A stretch of 64,000 nucleotides of DNA from GMQP-bins7 sp963776565 (GCA_963776565.1 CAVZNF010000009.1:62001-126000); one strand, 5' to 3'. Positions 30,264-41,551 are shown, counted from the first letter of the stretch. Notes: a model not told the origin generated them from the sequence alone. Program-made: numbers and translations.

Positions 30264-31189
30264 TCACGTGCCCAGGACGCGCCTCGTGCGCCGCAGATCG
30301 GTCCAGACGAGGAACTCGGTCAGGATTGCGAGCGGTCGCTCGACGATACGAGGATCGGGTCGATGTCGAGCGAACGGAACCTCGCGAGGAGCGCCTGCAG
30401 CCGCGCTGCGTTTGTGCGCGGCGCTCGGCGGCCTCCTTCCTCCGCAGCCGGACCGGCGTCAGCCTGCCGGTCCGCGGGTCGCGCAGCGGGACGACGATCC
30501 CGCTCGACGTCCGGAAAGCTCTGCTCCCAGGTCGGATCCTGGATGACGACCGGCACCACGTCCCAGCCGATGCTCGATCGCGGCGAGCCACAGCTCGTTG
30601 GACGGCTCAGGGACGAAGTCGGAGAGCACGAAGACGAATGTGCCCGGAGTCACGGCGCGCGGGTGCGCCGCGAGGTGATCGACCGAACGCTCGAGCCAGT
30701 CCGGCGGCCCGCCGTACTCGGACGACCAGAGGCGGTGATCTCGCAGCTCGATCAGCTTCCGCTCCCCTTTGGGCTGACGCCAGTGCGGCTCGCCGTCCGC
30801 GTAGTCGAGGTAGCCCGACGAATCCTCCCGCGGCACCTGCGCTCGCGAGGATCAGCTCGACGACGGTCCGCATCGCGTGTGGCTTGTCGAGCCACGGGAA
30901 GCCCGGCACTGAAGCACGACATCTCCGGACGTCGGTCACAGACGATGATGACCTTCGGCGCTTCCTCGGCGAAGCGCTCGCGCACCACGAACTCGTCGCT
31001 GCCCTTCGCCGTGGACAACCGCGCCGATGCCGCCCAGTCGATCGCGTCGATGTCGTCGCCTGGCCGGTACGGACGCGAGCCCGGCGACATCGGTCCCGAG
31101 CCGCGCCTCAGGCTCTTCATCGTCCCGAACGAGAGCCCGATCACGCGACGACGCGGGACGAGCGGAAACGTCAGCCGAGCGCCCGGCAC
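30264..31189 (-). CDS. DUF58-domain protein, frameshifted
   Basis: GTG start at 31189. The family signature SRPYRPGDDIDAIDWAASAR is intact, followed by EFVVRERFAEEAPKVIIVCDRRPEMS. Further parts in other frames are FVFVLSDFVPEPSNELWLAAIEHRLG and LARFRSLDIDPILVSSSDRSQ; the end LTEFLVWTDLRRTRRVLGT reaches a TGA at 30264, two bases before the next gene's GTG. DUF58 proteins accompany MoxR ATPases and share a VWA-like fold. At least four indels. Confidence 0.75.
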
Positions 31190-31204
31190 GTGGGCCGTCT
31201 CGCG

Positions 31205-32306
31205 TCAGACCCGCGGGGTCTGACCCCCGCCCTCGAACAGGGGATCCTCTTCGGAGCCGGGACGCGGGCGCGAGCTCGAGGCAGCTCGGTGCGGAACTCC
31301 TCGATCGCCTCTGGCCAGCCTGCCGGCTCGGGCACGCGCGACGAAGCCCGGATGTGAAGACGACGCGGTGCACGAGCACCGGCACGAACAGCCGCTCGAT
31401 GTCCTCGGGCACGACATAGCTCCGGCCGTCGAGGAGCGCCCACGCGCGCGCAGCTCGCTCGAGCGCGAGGCTTCCGCGCACGGAGCTGCCGATGACGACC
31501 GACTCCTGCTCGCGCGTCGCACGCACGAGCTCCACGACCCAGCGGTGGAGCACGTTGTCGACATACACGTGCTGGGCGGCTGCCCGGAGCTCGTGTACTT
31601 CGTCGAGCCCGACGACGGGCTGCAGAGCCTTCGAGCGGGATGCGCGAAGCGCTGGTCGACGAGGATCCTGAGCTCGTCCTCGAGATCCCGGATAGCCGAG
31701 CGAAGCGCGCAGGAAGAAGCGGTCGAGCTGCGCTTCCGGCAACGGGAAGGTGCCCTCGTACTCGATCGGGTTCTCCGTCGCCAGAACGAGGAACGGATAC
31801 GGCAGCTCGCGCGTCACGCCGTCGACGGTCACCTGGCGCTCGGCCATCGCCTCGAGCAGCGCGGACTGGGTCTTCGGCGTGGCGCGGTTGATCTCGTCGA
31901 CGAGGACGACGTTGGCGAAGATCGGCCCCGGCCTGAACTCGAAGCCACGGGTCTGCTGGTCGAAGACGGAGAGTCCCGTCACGTCCGTCGGCTGCAGGTC
32001 CGGCGTGCACTGGATTCGCTGCGGGATCGCACCCTCGATGCTCCCGGCGATCGCGCGCGCGAGGACGGTCTTCGCCGTCCCCGGCACATCCTCGAGGAGG
32101 ACGTGCCCGTCGCATGCGAGCGCCGTCAGGACGAGCTTGATCTCGCTGCGCTTGCCGTAGACGACCGTCTCGATGTTGTCGACGAGGCGATCGGAGATGA
32201 CGCCGGCACGCTCGAAGCGCTCGGGCTCGGGCTCGGCGGCGGCTGTGACGACCGGCTCCACCGGCGCGATGGTAGCGGGGGTCGCATATGGGACAGGGCT
32301 CGTCAT
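31205..32306 (-). CDS. MoxR-family AAA+ ATPase, frameshifted
   Basis: Walker A EDVPGTAKTVLARAIAG, Walker B VVLVDEINRATPKTQSALLEAM, and NPIEYEGTFPLPEAQLDRF are diagnostic of MoxR chaperone ATPases. Two indels near 31,690 and 31,350; the end is EEDPLFEGGGQTPRV at 31205. I take the ATG at 32306 (MTSPVPYA) as start. The gene follows atpG by only 54 bases on the same strand, so it may be read through from the ATP synthase operon. It probably remodels proteins with the downstream DUF58 and VWA partners. Confidence 0.85.
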
Positions 32307-32360
32307 GCCGCGCGCTATCACCTTCTACGCACGCGGACGCGAGTTGTTAGCAGTCGACGG

Positions 32361-33248
32361 CTATACCAGCGCTTCTGCGCCGGCCACGACCTCCAGGATC
32401 TCCTGCGTGATCTCGGCCTGGCGCGCGCGGTTCATCGACAGCGTGAGCGAGTCGATGAGATCGCCGGCGTTCTTCGAGGCGTTGCGCATGGCGGTCATAC
32501 GCGCGCCCTGCTCGGACGCCGTCGACTCGAGCAGCGCACGGTAGATCTGCGTCTCGAGGTACACGGGGAGCAGGCGCTCGAGGATCTCCTCGGGCTCCGG
32601 CTCGAAGATGAAGTCGCCCCGCAGCGTGTCCGCTTCGCGCTCGTCGTCTTCGGTCTCGAGGATTTCTGGCGAGATGGGAAGCACGTCCTGCTCGGTGACC
32701 TTCTGCGTGAGCGCGGAGACGTACGTGTTGTAGACGAGCACGACGCGATCGACCTCGCCCTCCGTGAAGAGCTCGGCGACGCGATGTGCGATCGCCTGCG
32801 CGTTCTCGTACGCGGGTCGATCGGTGAAGCCGATGTACGCGCCGGACAGCTCGCGCCGGCGGAAAGTGAGCGTCGAGCGCCCCTTCTTCCCCACCGCGAC
32901 CCAGCGGACGGTCTTGCCCTCGGCCTCGAGCGCGCGCTCGAGCGCGAAGGCTCGGCGGATGACCTGGGCGTTGAACGACCCTGCGAGCCCGCGATCTCCG
33001 GTCAGCGGGACGATCGCGACCGCCTCGACCGTCTCGCGCCGCTCGAGGAGGGGCAGCCGCACCGATGACGCCGCCCGCCCCACTCCGGCGATGAGCTCGT
33101 TCATCGTCTCCGCGTAGGGGCGAAGCGCCGTGATGCGCTGCTCGGCTCGGCGCAGCTTGGCCGCCGCGACGAGCTCCATGGCGCGCGTGATCTTCCGCGT
33201 GTTGCGGACGGAGCGGATCCGGCGCTTGAGGTCCTGGACGGTCGCCAT
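32361..33248 (-). CDS. atpG: ATP synthase F1 gamma subunit
   Basis: Intact, 295 residues. Typical N-terminus MATVQDLKRRIRSVRNTRKITRAMELVAAAKLRRA and C-terminal helix RMTAMRNASKNAGDLIDSLTLSMNRARQAEITQEILEVVAGA form the central shaft. Follows atpA by three bases. In most bacteria atpD comes next; here moxR does. Confidence 0.96.
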   Translation of the reverse strand: MATVQDLKRRIRSVRNTRKITRAMELVAAAKLRRAEQRITALRPYAETMNELIAGVGRAASSVRLPLLERRETVEAVAIVPLTGDRGLAGSFNAQVIRRAFALERALEAEGKTVRWVAVGKKGRSTLTFRRRELSGAYIGFTDRPAYENAQAIAHRVAELFTEGEVDRVVLVYNTYVSALTQKVTEQDVLPISPEILETEDDEREADTLRGDFIFEPEPEEILERLLPVYLETQIYRALLESTASEQGARMTAMRNASKNAGDLIDSLTLSMNRARQAEITQEILEVVAGAEALV

Positions 33249-33251
33249 CCG

Positions 33252-34781
<1,530 letters not shown>

Positions 34782-34790
34782 GGGGTCTCC

Positions 34791-35324
34791 TTATCGAGCC
34801 GTGGCGAGTTCATGGCGCAGGCGCTCGAGGCGCCCGCGAACGCTTCCGTCTGCGCGGTGCGATCCGACCTGCAGGACGATCCCGCCGATGAGCTCCGGGT
34901 CGACGGAGCGGGTGGCCTCCACCGTGCGGCCCGAGGCCTTCTCGATCGTCTGCACGATCGACTGCGCCTCGTCGTCGGAGAGCTCGTACGACGTCGTGAG
35001 CTCCACGGAAAGACGGTTCTGCGACTGCGCGACGAGGGCGTCGAGCTCCTTGCTGAACTCTGGAATCTCGCCGGCGCGGCCCTTCTCCGCCGCGAGCCGG
35101 ACGAAGTTGCCGGTCAGCTCGTCCCCGTCCGCGGCCAGCTGCGCGAGCACGTCGGCCTTGCCTGCGGGGTCGATCTGCGGATTGCGGAGAAAGGCGCGCA
35201 ACGCGGGCACGTCGTCCATCGCTGCCGCAAGCGCCGCCAGATCCGCCGCGACCGCGTCGACGCGGTCCGCCTCCTGCGCCGCCTCGAAGAGCGCGCGGGC
35301 GTACATGCGCTGCGCGATTCCCAT
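34791..35324 (-). CDS. atpH: ATP synthase F1 delta subunit
   Basis: Intact, 177 residues. N-terminal helical domain begins MGIAQRMYARALFEAAQEADRV; the conserved C-terminal segment is VEATRSVDPELIGGIVLQVGSHRADGSVRGRLERLRHEL. Links the F1 head to the b-subunit stalk. Standard bacterial delta, not the b-delta fusion found in mycobacteria. Confidence 0.95.
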   Translation of the reverse strand: MGIAQRMYARALFEAAQEADRVDAVAADLAALAAAMDDVPALRAFLRNPQIDPAGKADVLAQLAADGDELTGNFVRLAAEKGRAGEIPEFSKELDALVAQSQNRLSVELTTSYELSDDEAQSIVQTIEKASGRTVEATRSVDPELIGGIVLQVGSHRADGSVRGRLERLRHELATAR

Positions 35325-35326
35325 GC

Positions 35327-35879
35327 CTAGCTGCGCTCCTTCTCCAGCGCGGAGAAGTCGAGCTCCGCGATCGCCTCGTCGATGAGCCTGCGCTGGTCCT
35401 CCGCGTCGAGCACCTTGCCGGTGACCCGCGCGGTCGCCTCGAGCGTGAGGTCGGCGACCTCCGAGCGGATCATGTCGAGAGAGCGCTTCGTCTCGGCGTC
35501 GATCTGGCGCTTGGTCTCCTCGAGTCGCCGTGCCCGATCGACCTCCGACTCCTCCTTCACCCGCTCGATCTGCGCGTCGGCGACCTTCCGCGCGTCGGCG
35601 AGGATGCCGGCCGCCTCACCCTTCGCGTCGGCGATCAGCTGCCGGTGCTGCTCGAGCAGCTCGCGCGCCTCGTCACGTGCCTTGTCCGCCTCGTCGACGG
35701 CCGCGCGAATCCGGTCGCGCCGCTCGTCGATCGTCTTCTGGATCGGGCCGAACGCGAACTTGCGCAAGCACGAAGAACGTGATCGCGAAGCAGATCAGCG
35801 TCCAGATCATCAGACCCGGGACGACGTCGATCAGCCCGCCCGAGGATTCGTCCGTTGCTGCGAGGAGGAACGACGGCAT
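35327..35879 (-). CDS. atpF: ATP synthase F0 b subunit, frameshifted
   Basis: About 183 residues. An N-terminal membrane helix (VVPGLMIWTLICFAITFFVL) leads into a long charged coiled coil (KTIDERRDRIRAAVDEADKARDEARELLEQHRQLIADAKGEAAGIL...). An extra T near 35,768 breaks the frame; the correct joint is FFVLRKFAFGPIQ. Stator stalk protein. Confidence 0.93.
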
Positions 35880-35882
35880 CGC

Positions 35883-36149
35883 TCAGACGAGGACGTAGGC
35901 GAGGAGGCCGCCGATGAGGCCGTAGAACACGACCGCCTCGGTGAGCGCGAAGCCGAGCCACTGGATGCCGGTGAGCTCACCGCGCAGCTCGGGCTGCCGG
36001 GCGACGGCCTGGATCATCGAGCCGAAGATGTTGCCGATGCCGACTCCGGCGCCGAGCGCGCCGAGACCGATGCCGAGCGCGAGGGCGATCGCCTTGCCGG
36101 CGTCGGCGCCGTCTTCGGCTGCGGCGAGGAAGAAGAACGAGGAAAGCAT
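35883..36149 (-). CDS. atpE: ATP synthase F0 c subunit
   Basis: Intact, 88 residues, two helices. The polar loop is ARQPE, and the ion-carrying carboxylate is the glutamate in LTEAVVFYGLIGGLLAYV. A short hydrophilic N-terminal extension (AAAEDGADAG) precedes helix 1. Strong ribosome binding site AAGGAGGAG, as expected for the multicopy ring subunit. Confidence 0.96.
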   Translation of the reverse strand: MLSSFFFLAAAEDGADAGKAIALALGIGLGALGAGVGIGNIFGSMIQAVARQPELRGELTGIQWLGFALTEAVVFYGLIGGLLAYVLV

Positions 36150-36164
36150 TGCGGGGACTCCTCC

Positions 36165-37043
36165 TTAGTGCTCGGGCTCGATGGCCGAGCCGATGTAGAT
36201 GGCGGACAGGGCGGCGAAGATATACGCCTGGATCGAGACGACGATGACGACCTCGAAGAGGTAGAAGACGGTCGCCAAGAGGACGGAGAAGGGAAAGACC
36301 CAGGGCGTCACGAGGAAGATCAGCCCGATGAACGTGAGGATGAGCATGTGGCCGGCGAGCATGTTCGCGTAGAGCCGGACAGACAAGCTGATCAGCCTCA
36401 TGAACTGCCCCAGGATCTCGAGCGGGATGATCATGGGCAGCATCGCTTTCGGGACGTCCGGGATCCAGCTCTTGAAGTACGCCCAGGAGCCGTTCTCACG
36501 GATTCCCTCGACGTGCGTGAACACGAAGGTCATGAGGGCAAGCGCGAGCGTCACCGAGAGCGTCGACGTCGCGGCGAAGATCGCGAGCGTGGGCACACTG
36601 ATCCCGGCCACATGCCAGCGCTCGTCCGAGAGCGGGAGCGGGATGAAGCCGAGGATGTTGACGACCCAGATGAAGATCATGAGCGTCGCGACATACGGGA
36701 ACCAGCGTCCGATCGCCTTGGTGGGCAGTCCCTGCTCGGCGACCTGCACCTGCGCAACCTCGTAGATCGTCTCGCCAAGCGCCTGCCGCCGGTTCGGGCC
36801 ACGGCCGGGACGGATGCGCATGAAGGCAATCCCGATGACGATCGAGACGATCGTGCCGAGCATGAGGTAGGCGACCGCCTTGTTGATCGACATGTCGATC
36901 GGACCGATCTTCAGCTCCGGCCCCCAGGTCTTGAGGTTCCACTCCTCGGACGGGTCGAACTCCTTGTCGTCGCTTCCAGCCGCGAGCGCGACCGACGGCA
37001 GCACGAGCGCCGCCAGCACGAGGAGTGCGACGAGGCGCTTCAC
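36165..37043 (-). CDS. atpB: ATP synthase F0 a subunit
   Basis: Intact, 292 residues. The proton-channel arginine is in LRLYAN-type motif LSVRLYANMLAGH, with YIFAALSAIYIGSAIEPEH at the end. It opens with a signal-like peptide (MKRLVALLVLAALVLPSVALA), longer than in many bacteria. GTG start overlapping the preceding gene in GTGA. Confidence 0.95.
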   Translation of the reverse strand: MKRLVALLVLAALVLPSVALAAGSDDKEFDPSEEWNLKTWGPELKIGPIDMSINKAVAYLMLGTIVSIVIGIAFMRIRPGRGPNRRQALGETIYEVAQVQVAEQGLPTKAIGRWFPYVATLMIFIWVVNILGFIPLPLSDERWHVAGISVPTLAIFAATSTLSVTLALALMTFVFTHVEGIRENGSWAYFKSWIPDVPKAMLPMIIPLEILGQFMRLISLSVRLYANMLAGHMLILTFIGLIFLVTPWVFPFSVLLATVFYLFEVVIVVSIQAYIFAALSAIYIGSAIEPEH

Positions 37044-37436
37044 GCCTTCGCCTCTCCGCCGAAGTACGTCGCGAGCCCGACGCCGAGCTCTGCAGTGAAC
37101 GCGATGGCGTAGAGGATCGCCGCGGCCAGGCCGACGGTCTCGTTCGACACCGTGACGATGACGAGCACGATGCCGACGAGGAGTGCGCGAGAGGTTGTTC
37201 CGATTCCCCGCATGCCTGCGGCGGCGAGGTTATCCGGGTTGTCCGGAAGGCGCGTCAGTAGCAGCGCGAAGATCTCGGATGCGACCCAGAGCACCGCGGC
37301 GAGCGCCCAGCCTTGCAGCGGCCAGCCGGCGACGGCGAAGATCGGGAGCGCGAGCGCGATGATCGTCCCGCCTGCGAGCGTCGGCGCCGAGCCGGCTCGG
37401 CAGCGGACGCGGCGTCGAGAACATCCCGGAGCTCAC
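37040..37436 (-). CDS. atpI: AtpI-like ATP synthase accessory membrane protein, frameshifted
   Basis: Four hydrophobic segments across two frames: TIIALALPIFAVAGWPLQGW, VLWVASEIFALLL, TTSRALLVGIVLVIVTVSN, and VGLAAAILYAIAFTAELGVG. Size (about 131 residues) and place immediately before atpB fit the AtpI/UncI family, which aids c-ring assembly. A likely GTG start at 37436 overlaps the preceding stop in GTGA; one indel near 37,390. Identification rests on position and topology. Confidence 0.6.
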
Positions 37437-37643
37437 GCGTTCTGCCCCCGCCCGAAGACCTGATAGACGACGAGTGCACCGAGCGGGATGCCGACGAGCG
37501 CTCCGACGAGCAAGCCCGAGCCCACCCGACCCGACGGCCCAGCCGATGACCGCGCCCAGCGCCATCGCAGCGGCGAGCGTGCCCAGCAGGAGGCCTGAGG
37601 CGGTGGCGAGCGAGTGAGGCGAGGGAGCCGTGTCCGGCGTCAT
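37433..37643 (-). CDS. AtpZ-like two-helix protein, frameshifted
   Basis: A small protein of about 70 residues beginning MTPDTAPSPHSLATASGLLLGTLAAAMALGAVIGW, with a second helix in the next frame (LLVGALVGIPLGALVVYQVFGRG). Two-helix topology and position at the head of the atp operon match AtpZ (ATPase_gene1). One indel near 37,515. Confidence 0.55.
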
Positions 37644-37666
37644 CCCGGCCTGAGCATATCAGCGTG

Positions 37667-37722
37667 CTTGTAACAGCACGATCTCGCTTGGTTAAAGGAA
37701 ATCCGGTCGACTTCGTTACAAG
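37667..37722. promoter_or_regulatory. Inverted repeat in the atp/hydrolase divergent control region
   Basis: CTTGTAAC (37667-37674) and GTTACAAG (37715-37722) are perfect inverted copies 40 bases apart, with further GTTA/GTTAC half-sites at 37691 and 37725. They lie between the start of the atp operon and the hydrolase ATG at 37739, so a regulator binding here could affect both. Confidence 0.4.
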
Positions 37723-37738
37723 GCGTTACGATCGTCCG

Positions 37739-38452
37739 ATGGAGCGGATCGTGTTCGTCCACGGGAGCGTCGTGAACGGTCGCGCGACCTGGGCGGCGCA
37801 GCGGCCACTTGCCGAGCGGTTCGAGCTCATCGTGCTCGACCGTCCCGGCTTCCCGCCGAATCCGCCGGTCGCTCGCGTCGACTTCGAGACGGACGCGAGG
37901 CTCGTTGCCGACCTGCTCCAGCCCGGCGACCACCTCGTCGGGCACTCGTACGGCGGCGTCATCTCCCTGCTCGCCGCGGCAGCCCGGTCCGAGCGGCTCG
38001 GCTCGCTCACCGTGATCGAGCCTCCGGCGACGACGGTCGCTGCAGGGAACCCCGCGGTGGACGCGTTCGCCGTAGCCGGTGCGGCTCTCTATGCGTCGGG
38101 CGCGAACGATGACCCCGAGGTCTTCCTGCGGAGGTTCCTGCGCGCGGTCGGCTCACGGTTCGACCCGCCCTCACCGCTTCCGCCGGATCTTGCGCAGGGC
38201 GCGCAGGCGCTCCAGGTCGAGCGCGGTCCGTGGGAGGCCGCGATCCCGCTCGCGGAGCTCTCGGCGACGAGCTTCCCGAAGCTCGTAGTGTCGGGGGCGC
38301 ACCACCCGGCATTCGACGCGATCTGCGACGTGCTGGAACGCGAGCTTCCCGCGGAGCGCGTCGTGCTCCCGGGCTACGGCCACGTCGCCCAGCTCCACCC
38401 CGCCTTCAACGAGGCACTCGCAGACGTCGTCGCGAAGGCGGCTAGGCGCTGA
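37739..38452 (+). CDS. Alpha/beta hydrolase
   Basis: Intact, 237 residues from the ATG at 37739 (MERIVFVHGS). Oxyanion region VFVHGSVVNG, nucleophile elbow LVGHSYGGV, acid likely in HHPAFDAICD and catalytic His in PGYGHVAQLH. Substrate unknown. It is inserted, in opposite orientation, between wecA and the atp operon; its stop overlaps wecA's by 11 bases. Confidence 0.85.
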   Translation: MERIVFVHGSVVNGRATWAAQRPLAERFELIVLDRPGFPPNPPVARVDFETDARLVADLLQPGDHLVGHSYGGVISLLAAAARSERLGSLTVIEPPATTVAAGNPAVDAFAVAGAALYASGANDDPEVFLRRFLRAVGSRFDPPSPLPPDLAQGAQALQVERGPWEAAIPLAELSATSFPKLVVSGAHHPAFDAICDVLERELPAERVVLPGYGHVAQLHPAFNEALADVVAKAARR

Positions 38453-39569
38453 GCCGCTCGCGCGACTCGGTCTCGTCACGCTCGCGACGGCGGACGCGCG
38501 GGTTCGCGAGCTTCACGATCTCGAGCAGATACACGACGTAGATCGAGAAGGCGACCGCGAAGAGACCGATCGCGAGCACCGCGAGCGTCTCCCACAGATG
38601 CCACTCCCCTCCCTCGCGGAAGGGAACGAACCGCGTCGCGAGCGCGGCACCGGCGAGGCTCGCGCACCACAACCACATCGTCACCGCGGCCCGGCGCTGG
38701 GAGAAGCCGATGTTCAGGAAGCGGTGGTGGAGGTGGCTCCGATCGGCGGTGTAGATCGGCCGCGAGTGCTTCAGCCGCCGCGCCACGACGAACGACGTGT
38801 CGATGATCGGGACCGCGAGCACGAGCAGCGGTAGCAAGAGGACGACGGTCGACGCCGTCTTCAGCAAGCCCTGGATCGAGACGGCCGCCAGGATGAATCC
38901 CAGGCAGAGCGCTCCCGAGTCGCCCATGAAGATGCGCGCCGGAAAGAAGTTGTGCCGGAGGAACCCGAGGCACGAGCCAGCGACGATCGCCGAGAGGATC
39001 GCCGGATCCGGCTTCCCCAGCGACAGCGCGAGGATCGCGTAGGTCACGCCCGCGATCCCGCACACGCCCGCCGCGAGGCCGTCCATGCCGTCGAGGAAGT
39101 TGACCATGTTCATCACCGCGACGATGAACACCATCGAGAGCGGCACGCCGATCCAGGCCGGGATGTCGACGACACCGAGGAACGGGAACGTGAAGTGGTC
39201 GATCCAGACGCCGAACATGCACGGGATCGACGCCGCGACGAACTGCCCGATCAGCTTCACCGACGGCGAGAGCCCGCGGAAGTCGTCAACGGCACCGACC
39301 ACGGTCGCAACCGCCGCGCCGAGCAGCACGCCGCGGCTCTCTCCCGAGAGGTCGAGGAACGCGAGCGCCGGTACGAGGATCCCGAGGAAGATCGCGAGCC
39401 CGCCGAGCCGCGGGATCGGACGTCGGTTGATCCGCCGTGCGTCCGGCCGATCGACTGCGCCGAGCATGCGCGCCATCCCGCCGACGGCAGGCGTCAGGAG
39501 CACGACGATGACGAACGCGATGATCGCCCCGTACAGGACTTCGGGCGTCGCACGCAGCTCGTCGAACAC
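38442..39569 (-). CDS. wecA: Undecaprenyl-phosphate GlcNAc-1-phosphate transferase family (WecA/TagO-like)
   Basis: Intact, 375 residues with about eleven membrane helices. Motifs of the MraY/WecA family: GAVDDFRG, NMVNFLDGMDGLAAG, RIFMGDSGALCLG and SHLHHRFLNIGFS. It transfers a sugar-1-phosphate from a UDP-sugar to the lipid carrier, starting envelope polysaccharide synthesis. GTG start, six bases after upp. This gene commonly precedes atpIB in actinobacteria. Confidence 0.9.
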   Translation of the reverse strand: MFDELRATPEVLYGAIIAFVIVVLLTPAVGGMARMLGAVDRPDARRINRRPIPRLGGLAIFLGILVPALAFLDLSGESRGVLLGAAVATVVGAVDDFRGLSPSVKLIGQFVAASIPCMFGVWIDHFTFPFLGVVDIPAWIGVPLSMVFIVAVMNMVNFLDGMDGLAAGVCGIAGVTYAILALSLGKPDPAILSAIVAGSCLGFLRHNFFPARIFMGDSGALCLGFILAAVSIQGLLKTASTVVLLLPLLVLAVPIIDTSFVVARRLKHSRPIYTADRSHLHHRFLNIGFSQRRAAVTMWLWCASLAGAALATRFVPFREGGEWHLWETLAVLAIGLFAVAFSIYVVYLLEIVKLANPRVRRRERDETESRERLSA

Positions 39570-39575
39570 CAGCGC

Positions 39576-40238
39576 CTACTTCGTTCCGTAGAGCCGATCG
39601 CCTGCGTCGCCGAGGCCGGGAAGGATGTAGCCCTGCTCGTTCAGCCCGCGGTCGACCGAGGCCACGACGATGTGCACGTCCGGATGCTCACGGTGTACGC
39701 GCTCGATGCCTTCCGGTGAGGCGATCAGCGCGATCAGGCGCACCGACGTCGCTCCTGCGCGCTTCACGGTCTCGACCGCCGCGGCGGTCGAGTTCCCCGT
39801 AGCGAGCATCGGATCGAGAAGGATGACGTCGCGGTCGAAGATGTCGCCGGGGAGCTTGACGAAGTACTCGACCGGCTCGAGCGTCTCCTCGTCGCGGAAG
39901 AGGCCGATGAAGCCGACGCGCGCTCCAGGGACGAGGGAGAGGACGGCGTCGAGCATCCCCATTCCCGCTCGGAGGATCGGGCAGACCGCGACCTTCTTGC
40001 CGGAGATACGCCGCGCCGCGGTGCGCTCGAGCGGCGTCTCGATCTCGATCTCCTCGTCAGCCAGGTCCTTCGTCGCCTCGTAGGTCAGGAGCAGTGTGAG
40101 CTCGTTGACGAGCTGGCGGAACATCTGCGTCGTCGTCGTGGTGTCGCGCAGCAGCCCGAGCTTGTGCTGGACGAGCGGATGCGTGACCTCCGTGACGAGG
40201 CCGGTGGCTGACGCGTCGAGGTCGGCAGTCGTGTCCAC
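39576..40238 (-). CDS. upp: Uracil phosphoribosyltransferase
   Basis: Intact, 220 residues. PRPP loop VILLDPMLATGNSTAAAV, ILRAGMGMLDAV, and the C-terminal uracil site YILPGLGDAGDRLYGTK are all present. Salvages uracil to UMP. GTG start with GGAGGA upstream; ten bases after glyA. Confidence 0.96.
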   Translation of the reverse strand: MDTTADLDASATGLVTEVTHPLVQHKLGLLRDTTTTTQMFRQLVNELTLLLTYEATKDLADEEIEIETPLERTAARRISGKKVAVCPILRAGMGMLDAVLSLVPGARVGFIGLFRDEETLEPVEYFVKLPGDIFDRDVILLDPMLATGNSTAAAVETVKRAGATSVRLIALIASPEGIERVHREHPDVHIVVASVDRGLNEQGYILPGLGDAGDRLYGTK

Positions 40239-40247
40239 GGCGTCCTC

Positions 40248-41540
40248 CTAGTCTCCGAATGAGGGGAAGGCCGGCAGGCCCGAATACAGCGGGCGGCGTT
40301 CGACGAGTGCGGCGCTTCGGGCGCGCAACGCGGACAGATCGGCGTCCGGCTGCATCGCGTCGCACATGATCGCGCCGATCTCCCGGAAGTCGTCTTCATC
40401 GAGTCCGCGCATCGTCATCGCGGGCGTCCCGACGCGGAATCCCGAGGCGACGGTCGGCGGTCGCTCGTCGAAAGGAACGGTGTTGCGGTTGACGGTGATG
40501 CCGACCTCGGCCAGGCGCTCCTCGGCGTCCTTGCCGCTCCACTCGGTCCGGCGAAGGTCGACGAGCAGGAGATGCGTGTCGGTCCCGCCGGTGAGCACGT
40601 CGAGCCCGCCACTCTGCAGCGCGGACGCGAGCACGTCGGCATTCGCCCGCACTGCGCGCTGGTAGTCGCGGAACGGCTCGGAGGCGGCGATCTTGAAGCA
40701 CGCCGCTTTGGCCGCGATCACATGGTTGAGCGGCCCGCCCTGCATGCCGGGGAACACCGCGCGATCGACCGCCTGAGCGTGCTCCTCGCGACACAGGACG
40801 AACCCCGACCGCGGGCCGGCGAGGGTCTTGTGCGTGGTCGAGGTGACGAAGTCGCAGTGCTCGACGGGGTTCGGCTGCAGCCCCGCGGCGACGAGCCCGG
40901 CGAAATGAGCCATGTCGCAGAGGAGCAGCGCGCCGACCTCGTCAGCGATGTCGCGGAAGCGCCAGGTCTCGACCGTGCGCGGGTACGCCGAACCGCCGCA
41001 GACGATCAGCTTCGGCCGATGCTCTTTCGCGAGTGCGAGCACGTCGTCGTAGTCGACGAGGTTCGTCTCGCGGGAGACGCCGTAGTGGACGATCTCGTAG
41101 AGCCGGCCGGAGAAGTTCACCTTGAGGCCGTGCGTCAGGTGCCCGCCGTGCGAGAGCTCGAGCGAAAGGATGGTGTCGCCCGGCTGGAGCGCCGCGAAGT
41201 AGACCGCCATGTTCGTCTGCGCGCCTGCGTGCGGCTGGACGTTCGCGTGCTCCGCACCGAAGAGCTCTTTCGCGCGATCGATCGCGAGCTGCTCGATCTC
41301 GTCGACGACCTCGCAGCCGCCGTAGTAGCGCCGACCCGGATAGCCCTCGGAGTACTTGTTGGTGGGAACGCTTCCGACCGCCTCCAGCATGGCCGGCCAC
41401 GTGAAGTTCTCCGACGCGATCAGCTCGATCTCGCCGCGCTGCCGCTCGAGCTCGCGCTCGAGGAGCGCCGCGACCTCGGGATCGATGTCGGCGAGGCCGG
41501 CTGTGCGAAGATCGTCGAGCGTCAGCGGCAGCGTCGCCAT
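40248..41540 (-). CDS. glyA: Serine hydroxymethyltransferase
   Basis: Intact, 430 residues. PLP lysine in TSTTHKTLAGPRSG; also LIASENFTWPAMLEAVGS, NKYSEGYPGRRYYGG and DMAHFAGLVAAG. Converts serine and tetrahydrofolate to glycine and methylene-tetrahydrofolate, feeding the one-carbon pool used by MetH. Confidence 0.97.
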   Translation of the reverse strand: MATLPLTLDDLRTAGLADIDPEVAALLERELERQRGEIELIASENFTWPAMLEAVGSVPTNKYSEGYPGRRYYGGCEVVDEIEQLAIDRAKELFGAEHANVQPHAGAQTNMAVYFAALQPGDTILSLELSHGGHLTHGLKVNFSGRLYEIVHYGVSRETNLVDYDDVLALAKEHRPKLIVCGGSAYPRTVETWRFRDIADEVGALLLCDMAHFAGLVAAGLQPNPVEHCDFVTSTTHKTLAGPRSGFVLCREEHAQAVDRAVFPGMQGGPLNHVIAAKAACFKIAASEPFRDYQRAVRANADVLASALQSGGLDVLTGGTDTHLLLVDLRRTEWSGKDAEERLAEVGITVNRNTVPFDERPPTVASGFRVGTPAMTMRGLDEDDFREIGAIMCDAMQPDADLSALRARSAALVERRPLYSGLPAFPSFGD

Positions 41541-41551
41541 GACGCCGGATG

